DNA of 58,940 nt, taken from assembly GCF_937910895.1 (NCBI RefSeq), contig NZ_CALEMI010000076.1, positions 1 through 58,940 of the forward strand, written 5' to 3'. Positions 52,268-58,940 of the stretch are shown here, piece after piece. Source of the DNA: an uncultured Dokdonia sp. (GTDB lineage: Bacteria; Bacteroidota; Bacteroidia; Flavobacteriales; Flavobacteriaceae). How positions within the stretch are numbered: position 1 is the first letter of the stretch; each line of letters starts with the position of its first letter. Position numbers and translations under genes: made by a program. Below the pieces are notes generated by a model, which saw only the letters and a program-made list of their open reading frames with translations, was not told the origin of the DNA and did not search any database.

Positions 52268-54115
52268 ATGTGCGGAATTGTTGGTTACATAGGATATAGA
52301 GATGCATACCCTATTATTTTACAAGGGTTACAACGTCTTGAGTATAGAGGGTATGATAGTGCTGGAATAGCACTTTATGATGGTAAAAATCTTAAGTTAT
52401 CAAAAACGAAAGGGAAGGTTGAAGATCTTAAAAAGCGTTTAGAAAGTGAAATGTCTACTGAGGGGTCTATAGGAATAGGACATACTAGATGGGCAACACA
52501 CGGAGTGCCTAATGACGTCAATTCTCACCCACATATTTCTAATTCTGGGAATCTTGTTATTATACATAATGGAATTATAGAAAATTATGACCCATTACGT
52601 AAAGAGCTTATCAATAGAGGATATACTTTTACATCAGATACAGATACAGAGGTACTTGTTAACTTAATTGAAGATGTAAAAATAAAAGAAGGAGTAAAAC
52701 TTGGAAAAGCTGTTCAAATAGCACTTAATCAAACAATTGGTGCTTATGCGATTGCAGTATTTGATAAGACAAAGCCTAACGAAATTGTCGTTGCGCGTTT
52801 AGGAAGTCCATTGGCAATCGGAGTGGGTGACGATGAGTTTTTCATTGCCTCTGATGCAACTCCTTTTATTGAGTTTACAAACAATGCAATCTACCTTGAA
52901 GATGGAGAGATGGCTGTTGTGCGTGATCATAAAAAGCTAAAAATACGCAAGATTAAAGACGATTCTCTAGTAGATCCATATATTCAAGAGCTTCAATTAA
53001 ATCTTGAACAGATAGAAAAAGGAGGGTACGACCACTTTATGCTTAAGGAGATTTATGAGCAACCTGCTGCTATAACAGATACCTTTAGAGGGCGTATGCT
53101 CGTAGATCAAGGCATCATAAAAATGGCAGGGATAGATGACAATTTAGACAAGTTTTTAAATGCACGTCGTATTATTATTGTTGCTTGTGGTACTTCTTGG
53201 CATGCAGGTCTTGTTGCGGAGTATGTTTTTGAAGAATTTGCTCGTATTCCTGTAGAAGTAGAATATGCTTCTGAATTTAGATACAGAAATCCTATTGTTT
53301 ATAAAGATGATGTTGTAATTGCGATTTCTCAAAGTGGAGAAACCGCAGATACGATGGCTGCAATTAAACTTGCCAAAGAACAAGGTGCCTTTGTGTTTGG
53401 AGTCTGTAATGTTGTAGGATCTTCTATTTCTAGAGAAACCCATGCAGGAGCATATACCCATGCAGGTCCAGAAATAGGTGTGGCATCCACAAAGGCATTT
53501 ACAACTCAGATTACTATTCTTACATTAATCGCTTTAAAACTAGCAAAGCATAAAGGAAAGCTTTCAAATTCTCAGTTTAGAGCCTATTTACAAGAGTTAG
53601 AGCGTATCCCTGCAAAAGTGGCAAAAGCATTAAAGTGTAATGATCAAGCAGAGTATGTAGCATCCCAGTATAAGGACGCTTCTAATGCGTTATATCTAGG
53701 GCGTGGTTATAACTTCCCAGTGGCTTTAGAAGGCGCACTGAAGCTTAAAGAAATATCTTATATTCATGCCGAAGGATATCCTGCAGCAGAGATGAAACAT
53801 GGTCCTATTGCATTGATTGATGAGCAAATGCCAGTAGTTGTTATTGCTACAAAAAAAGGACACTATGAGAAAGTTGTTAGTAATGTAGCAGAAATTAAAG
53901 CACGAAGCGGAAAGATCATTGGTATTGTAACTGAAGGAGATGAAGAAGTCAGAGAATTAGCAGATCACGTGATTGAAATACCTGAGACTTTAGAACCTTT
54001 TACACCACTGCTCGCAACGATCCCATTACAATTATTATCATATCATATTGCTGTAATGTTAGGAAAGGACGTAGATCAACCTAGGAATTTAGCAAAGTCG
54101 GTAACTGTAGAATAA
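52268..54115 (+). CDS. glmS: Glutamine--fructose-6-phosphate aminotransferase (isomerizing)
   Basis: The 615-residue enzyme makes glucosamine-6-phosphate for peptidoglycan and lipid A. The N-terminal glutaminase starts with Cys2 (MCGIVGYIG) and has RLEYRGYDSAGIAL and HTRWATHG. Two SIS domains follow (CGTSWHAGLVAEY, SQSGETADTM, LGRGYNFPVALEGALKLKE), and the end, DVDQPRNLAKSVTVE, is family-typical. It closes the unit begun by the glycogen-synthase-like gene and is followed by a strong terminator. No glmS ribozyme-like leader was noticed in the 20-bp gap. Confidence 0.95.
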   Translation: MCGIVGYIGYRDAYPIILQGLQRLEYRGYDSAGIALYDGKNLKLSKTKGKVEDLKKRLESEMSTEGSIGIGHTRWATHGVPNDVNSHPHISNSGNLVIIHNGIIENYDPLRKELINRGYTFTSDTDTEVLVNLIEDVKIKEGVKLGKAVQIALNQTIGAYAIAVFDKTKPNEIVVARLGSPLAIGVGDDEFFIASDATPFIEFTNNAIYLEDGEMAVVRDHKKLKIRKIKDDSLVDPYIQELQLNLEQIEKGGYDHFMLKEIYEQPAAITDTFRGRMLVDQGIIKMAGIDDNLDKFLNARRIIIVACGTSWHAGLVAEYVFEEFARIPVEVEYASEFRYRNPIVYKDDVVIAISQSGETADTMAAIKLAKEQGAFVFGVCNVVGSSISRETHAGAYTHAGPEIGVASTKAFTTQITILTLIALKLAKHKGKLSNSQFRAYLQELERIPAKVAKALKCNDQAEYVASQYKDASNALYLGRGYNFPVALEGALKLKEISYIHAEGYPAAEMKHGPIALIDEQMPVVVIATKKGHYEKVVSNVAEIKARSGKIIGIVTEGDEEVRELADHVIEIPETLEPFTPLLATIPLQLLSYHIAVMLGKDVDQPRNLAKSVTVE

Positions 54116-54141
54116 TAAGTGTACTGAATACTATATTTTAG

Positions 54142-54169
54142 AAAAACCCGCTACAAAAGCGGGTTTTTT
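54142..54169 (+). terminator. Terminator of glmS
   Basis: AAAAACCCGCT pairs with AGCGGGTTTTT around a 5-base loop, followed by a T run. Confidence 0.85.
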
Positions 54170-54322
54170 ATTGTTGCCCAAGGGATTTCAATGATACAAT
54201 GCAAAGCACCATTTTCTAAAAAAGCAGTGGTGTTATAAATATCTTTCATAGAAATACAATGTTTAAGAGATAGAGACACAAGTAGCAAACAAAAAACGCA
54301 CATAAATTAGGATGAAAGATAG

Positions 54323-55114
54323 TTAACTACTCTGTTGATGATGTATGAGGTCAATCCCTCTTACATATTTTGAATTTTTAGATAAACGGGAAGAAAGTGT
54401 TTGCGTGAGTTTGCGACTTTCTTTATCATCAGACACCTTGTACTTTAATTCTAACACCACATCAGATAATTGTGTTTTGGTAGTATGATAATTACTAAAG
54501 TGAGGATTGTAAAAAACCATATTGTAATCTATGGTGATTCTATATTTTTCACAATCAGACAGAAAATACCTACGCTCGTAAGAATTGTATAAAGAAGGTG
54601 TAAGATTACTTAATTTTAAGGCAAGTTCTGGAGTATGATTTTCAAGGATGTCTTGATGAAGTTTCTCTTGAGTTTCTGTGAGAGATTTTTCTTGTAGGTT
54701 GTATCTATATCCGCTTAAAGCGAAAGACAGCTTATCCCCCACAGCACCGTATTTTTTTTTAATTTCAAAAACGGGGTTGTGTATGTTTTCAAAAACCTCT
54801 CCATACCATCGTAGTCGGTATTTATCTCGGTGTTCGTCTCCAGAGACATTTTGATGATAAAAATTCATTGAGTGATCATCATAATAGATGTTGTTGACGG
54901 TACGTCGTTGGAAAATTTCGCGAAAGCAAAAAGAATTTGAAAGAACCTCTGTCTCTATAAGATCTTCAGGAGTGCCATGTTCATAAATGAACTTGCGCTC
55001 ATATCTGTGATTGCTTTTAGCGGCTGTTTTTCCCATAGTCCTTTCCATACATTTGGTCAGTCTAGTTGTTTTAAGTTTGACCTGAAATTGAATGTAGCTA
55101 AATTTAAAGCGCAT
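54323..55114 (-). CDS. VTC-domain protein (polyphosphate polymerase-like)
   Basis: The 263-residue protein is a single VTC domain: SNHRYERKFIYE, NIYYDDHSMNFYHQNVSGDE, KYRLRWYGE, VFEIKKKYG and ITIDYNMVFYN, with basic residues lining the tunnel as in yeast Vtc4. Family members polymerise or bind polyphosphate; in bacteria this pairing with DUF4956 is common but activity is mostly untested. The start at 55114 overlaps the DUF4956 gene by 11 nt; inner Met codons (residues 23 and 27) are also possible since the first 25 residues lack family similarity. Degenerate palindrome pieces occur at 54713 and 54916-54927. Confidence 0.8.
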   Translation of the reverse strand: MRFKFSYIQFQVKLKTTRLTKCMERTMGKTAAKSNHRYERKFIYEHGTPEDLIETEVLSNSFCFREIFQRRTVNNIYYDDHSMNFYHQNVSGDEHRDKYRLRWYGEVFENIHNPVFEIKKKYGAVGDKLSFALSGYRYNLQEKSLTETQEKLHQDILENHTPELALKLSNLTPSLYNSYERRYFLSDCEKYRITIDYNMVFYNPHFSNYHTTKTQLSDVVLELKYKVSDDKESRKLTQTLSSRLSKNSKYVRGIDLIHHQQSS

Positions 55115-55778
55115 TATCTATAAAAGTCACTTGCACTTTAGGATCTATAGCAATCAATTTTGAATTGATAGTATTTAAATCTTTTAGAGATTTTACTTTT
55201 ACTAGAAAGTTAATAGCAACAGTTCGCTCTTCGTGCTTTATTCTTTTTATTTCCAATTGTTTTGTATTTGCACTTACGGCATCACTTATTTTTTGGATAA
55301 GTGCTGTTTTCTTATCAGTATCACATTCAAGGTTGATCAGTAGATTTTGTGTGATAGAACCACTCCCGCTTTTGTGTTGTAATATCACGATACTCATTAA
55401 TACCATAAACCCAATAAGCGTAGGAAGCAATTGGTTTGCTCCCATTCCTAAACCTAGGGCAATTGCCATAAAAAAGTAGCCTAATTCTTCGGGTTCTTTA
55501 ATAGCGGTTCTAAAACGTACAATAGATAGTGCTCCGACAAGACCTAGAGATAAGGCTAGTGATGACTTTACAATAGATATAATAATAAAAGTGGTAAGTC
55601 CTACAATCATTAAAACCTTAGAAAGTTGTCCCCTATTTGATATTGATTGCCCATATTTCTTATAGACAACAGCGAGTATATATAGCAATGTAGCACACAA
55701 TAGTATATAGACTACATAATTTATAGGAGAAAAAGAATCTTCAAAGTTTAAAGAAAACTGATCTAGAAATTTATCCAT
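55104..55778 (-). CDS. DUF4956 membrane protein
   Basis: The 224-residue protein has about four membrane segments (about 22-40, 55-75, 78-93, 105-128) and a cytosolic C-terminal domain (about 145-224). SLGLVGALSIVRFRTAIKEPEELGYFF is the DUF4956 signature. The family is the usual membrane partner of VTC-domain proteins, so the two probably form one membrane complex handling polyphosphate. It is first in the operon; a perfect -7 element lies 178 bp upstream, giving an unusually long leader. Confidence 0.85.
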   Translation of the reverse strand: MDKFLDQFSLNFEDSFSPINYVVYILLCATLLYILAVVYKKYGQSISNRGQLSKVLMIVGLTTFIIISIVKSSLALSLGLVGALSIVRFRTAIKEPEELGYFFMAIALGLGMGANQLLPTLIGFMVLMSIVILQHKSGSGSITQNLLINLECDTDKKTALIQKISDAVSANTKQLEIKRIKHEERTVAINFLVKVKSLKDLNTINSKLIAIDPKVQVTFIDNAL

Positions 55779-55955
55779 AGGATCTGTATAAAGTTGTGGT
55801 AAAGCGAATGTAAATTTATTTACCTAAAGGAACTAAAGATTTACTCGATAATCGAGATTTAAATGTTTCGAGGCTTGTCTCAAAATCAAAGGGTTTGTTT
55901 CTTAAAATATCTTGTGGACTAGCCCCGAGGTAGTGTGCTAAATTTCCTTAGAGGG

Positions 55956-55963
55956 CAAACATA
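55956..55963 (-). promoter_or_regulatory. -7 promoter element of the DUF4956-VTC operon
   Basis: TATGTTTG on the minus strand; no -33 TTG seen. Predicted leader of about 170 nt before DUF4956. Confidence 0.45.
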
Positions 55964-56015
55964 CACGCACTTTTTTTGGATAAATAAATAAACGTCTGAG
56001 TGTTGAGTTTGAGTA

Positions 56016-56030
56016 CGCTTTCGCGAAAGC
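56016..56030. repeat. Palindrome, intergenic copy (15 of 16 bp)
   Basis: CGCTTTCGCGAAAGC followed by A instead of G, upstream of the atpD promoter. Confidence 0.9.
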
Positions 56031-56086
56031 AAAAAAAGCCTTATGAAAATTAAATACAATAGGCTTTTATATAAAGAAGAAAACAG

Positions 56087-56094
56087 TATCTTTG
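56087..56094 (+). promoter_or_regulatory. -7 promoter element of atpD-atpC
   Basis: TATCTTTG lies 59 bp before the atpD ATG. Confidence 0.6.
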
Positions 56095-56147
56095 CGCCGT
56101 GAAAAACGAAGTATTTTTCATCATATATTTTGCTAAACATTAAATAG

Positions 56148-57662
<1,515 letters not shown>

Positions 57663-57673
57663 TCACCTAAGCT

Positions 57674-57700
57674 AGTACTGAACTTTTTTCAGTACTTTTT
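57674..57700 (+). terminator. Terminator-like hairpin between atpD and atpC
   Basis: AGTACTGAA pairs with TTCAGTACT, followed by TTTT. It sits inside an expected operon and could reduce atpC transcription or stabilise atpD mRNA. Confidence 0.6.
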
Positions 57701-57714
57701 AAACAAGTTTAACT

Positions 57715-57993
57715 ATGTATTTAGAAATCGTAACACCAGAAGCATCATTAGTCAAAGGAGAAGTAACCTCTGTTACGGTACCTGGCGTAGATGGAGAGTT
57801 TCAAATGTTAAATAATCACGCTGCTATCGTATCACTTCTTGTGGAAGGTAAAGTGAAGTTTAACGGAAACCCTGAGATTGCAGAAGGTTTTGAAGATTCC
57901 TTTGTAAAAGAAAGTGACGGTAGATGGTCACTAGCTATCACAAGCGGAACTCTAGAAATGAATAATAATAAAGTGATTGTATTGGCAGATTAA
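57715..57993 (+). CDS. atpC: F-type ATP synthase subunit epsilon, short form
   Basis: The 92-residue protein has the N-terminal beta-sandwich of epsilon (MYLEIVTPEASLVKGEVTSV, VPGVDGEFQMLNNHAAIVSLL) but lacks the C-terminal two-helix domain that inhibits ATP hydrolysis in E. coli. This short form is usual in Bacteroidota. It follows atpD after 52 bp containing a hairpin and is followed by a strong terminator. Confidence 0.92.
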   Translation: MYLEIVTPEASLVKGEVTSVTVPGVDGEFQMLNNHAAIVSLLVEGKVKFNGNPEIAEGFEDSFVKESDGRWSLAITSGTLEMNNNKVIVLAD

Positions 57994-58025
57994 TTCTAGC
58001 CTATATGATCTAAATTGGTATATTT

Positions 58026-58057
58026 AATCCCTGCTTATCATAAGCAGGGATTTTTTT
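58026..58057 (+). terminator. Terminator of atpC
   Basis: AATCCCTGCTTA pairs with TAAGCAGGGATT around TCA and runs into seven T bases; the next start codon follows at once. Confidence 0.85.
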
Positions 58058-58885
58058 ATGTTTTTAAATACTCCATTTCCCTTTATAAAATCATTTAGAT
58101 ACCATTTTTTAATTGGTATTACCTTAGGCGTCTTTACTGCATTTCTTATTATTTTTCTAGAGCCTATGGGAGCAAACAACTATTCTAATCCCTACAAGAA
58201 TTTATATTTTACAGGATATGGAGCTATTGTTTTTTTAAGTTATTTATTCTTTGTCTTTCTTTCAAATATCTATATGCATTTTCTAAATGTATGGAAGTGG
58301 TTAGAAGAGATTTTGTTTTTATTTCTATTTATTTCAACAGGGATTGTAGTTGCTTTTTTTTATACAGAGATATTCATTAATAAAAGTACAGAGCGATTAC
58401 ACTTAGATGGATTTTTATGGTGGTATAAAAGCATGTTTCTAGGTTTTGGAATTATAACAGGGATTTTAATGATTGTATTAAGACGTTATTACGGTACAAG
58501 GACACTAGTATCAGAAAAGATAGACTCTTCTGGCAGTTTTAAAAATGAAGAAATGGCAGAGAAGATGATTCTCAAGGGAGTTCTTAAAAAGGACTTTTTT
58601 AAATGTGTGCCTGATCATATATTATTTATAAAATCTGAAGATAATTATGTGATTGTGTACTATATAACACCCCAAGGGACTAAAGAAAAGATGCTACGTA
58701 GTACATTAAAACATATTCAAAATCAATTGCCAGATTTTCTCAAAGTACATAGATCATTTATTGTGAATCCTAAGCATATAAAAGAACTTAAAGGAAATGC
58801 TCAAAATGCAAAACTATATGTAACGAGGCTGTCTAAAAAGGTGGCCTCTTTTTTTTTGCATTATTTTTTTGATTTCGTATCTTAA
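58058..58885 (+). CDS. LytTR-family regulator with N-terminal membrane domain
   Basis: The 275-residue protein has four hydrophobic segments (about 16-33, 50-70, 83-103, 125-142) and a C-terminal LytTR DNA-binding domain (about 180-265). That domain contains ILFIKSEDNYVIVYY, RSTLKHIQNQLPDFLKVHRSFIVNPKHI and KLYVTRLSKKV. It probably regulates transcription from the membrane. The usual closing VSRRY-type strand is replaced by ASFFLHYFFDFVS, encoded by a terminator-like hairpin and T run, so the C-terminus may be eroded. The start codon touches the T tract of the atpC terminator, leaving no room for an ordinary leader. Confidence 0.75.
   Translation: MFLNTPFPFIKSFRYHFLIGITLGVFTAFLIIFLEPMGANNYSNPYKNLYFTGYGAIVFLSYLFFVFLSNIYMHFLNVWKWLEEILFLFLFISTGIVVAFFYTEIFINKSTERLHLDGFLWWYKSMFLGFGIITGILMIVLRRYYGTRTLVSEKIDSSGSFKNEEMAEKMILKGVLKKDFFKCVPDHILFIKSEDNYVIVYYITPQGTKEKMLRSTLKHIQNQLPDFLKVHRSFIVNPKHIKELKGNAQNAKLYVTRLSKKVASFFLHYFFDFVS
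58825..58858 (+). terminator. Terminator-like hairpin inside the end of the LytTR gene
   Basis: GAGGC (58825-58829) pairs with GCCTC (58844-58848), extendable by G-T pairs, followed by ten T bases; it lies within the last codons of the gene. Confidence 0.55.
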
Positions 58886-58889
58886 TAAC

Positions 58890-58940
58890 ATGAAATCTAG
58901 TCCTGTATGGAAGACTAATAATCAGTCACAGTTAAGTCTT
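58890..58940 (+). CDS. Possible start of a gene at right edge
   Basis: An ATG at 58890, 5 bp after the LytTR gene, opens 17 codons to the window end (MKSSPVWKTNNQSQLSL). Too short to identify. Confidence 0.3.
   Translation, partial: MKSSPVWKTNNQSQLSL

Larger units (their letters stand above)
55779..56086. other. Long intergenic region between DUF4956 and atpD
   Basis: This stretch holds a minus-strand -7 element (55956-55963), a palindrome copy (56016-56030) and an unusual 43-codon open frame without start codon (minus strand, 55816-55947). The frame reads GNLAHYLGASPQDIL... and ends ...SKSLVPLGK then TAA. An in-frame TAA directly precedes it. It may be a gene remnant within the DUF4956 leader, or chance. 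Confidence 0.4.

Overview
The window is about 59 kb of low-GC DNA from a member of the Bacteroidota, almost certainly a marine-type Flavobacteriaceae. The evidence is the TAnnTTTG form of -7 promoter element in front of many genes, A-rich starts without Shine-Dalgarno sequences, two secreted proteins with type IX secretion sorting tails, Bacteroidota-specific families (DUF4270, DUF6252, SusC-plug-like motif, ComC-like GG leader peptide), a single-chain glycyl-tRNA synthetase, and a split-off atpD-atpC pair with a short epsilon subunit. A Dokdonia-like genus is my guess only. No rRNA, tRNA, CRISPR array, prophage or intact insertion sequence was seen.

Layout. 1-4.1 kb: edge of an Asp-box repeat protein, a fused PlsC/OlsB-type aminolipid acyltransferase downstream of aspartate kinase, and a SSAT-like acetyltransferase. 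4.19-4.35 kb: a 164-bp nested inverted-repeat element before fbp. 5.5-8.7 kb: a tightly overlapping four-gene operon (coiled-coil protein, OmpA-less adaptor, Ras-like GTPase, hybrid histidine kinase). 8.8-17.7 kb: mostly housekeeping and small membrane genes (TerB-like, HupE-like, dCMP deaminase, S41 protease, MarC, DUF3109, methionine-type aminotransferase, DUF2459, serine hydrolase, ankyrin protein). 18.2-24.1 kb: an OmpA protein diverging from an ECF sigma factor and membrane TPR anti-sigma-like protein, which converge on a 1011-residue secreted, membrane-anchored TPR-CHAT protease. 24.1-31.2 kb: HAD phosphatase, omega-amidase, an unlisted 58-residue GG-leader peptide whose tail copies the SusC plug motif, Ig-like lipoprotein, ComF, coiled-coil protein, glycyl-tRNA synthetase. 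31.4-37.1 kb: two tandem paralogous T9SS cargo proteins. 37.4-49.6 kb: lipoprotein and large outer-membrane barrel, exonuclease III, OmpA lipoprotein, Tas-like reductase, RadA, a possible small RNA, an esterase-fold protein with an altered nucleophile, and a panC-panD-flippase operon. 49.7-58.9 kb: glycogen-synthase-like N-domain, DUF4270 lipoprotein, glmS, a DUF4956-VTC pair, atpD-atpC and a membrane LytTR regulator.

Three things stand out. (1) The 58-residue peptide at 25832-26008 has a double-glycine leader and a mature part that matches the plug signature of SusC-type TonB-dependent transporters. (2) The sigma / TPR-anti-sigma / periplasmic TPR-CHAT set suggests a protease-gated sigma factor circuit. 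(3) A 16-bp perfect palindrome, CGCTTTCGCGAAAGCG, occurs 11 times intact and twice with one end base changed, both between and inside genes; it is free of stop codons in all six frames and is used in three different frames inside proteins.
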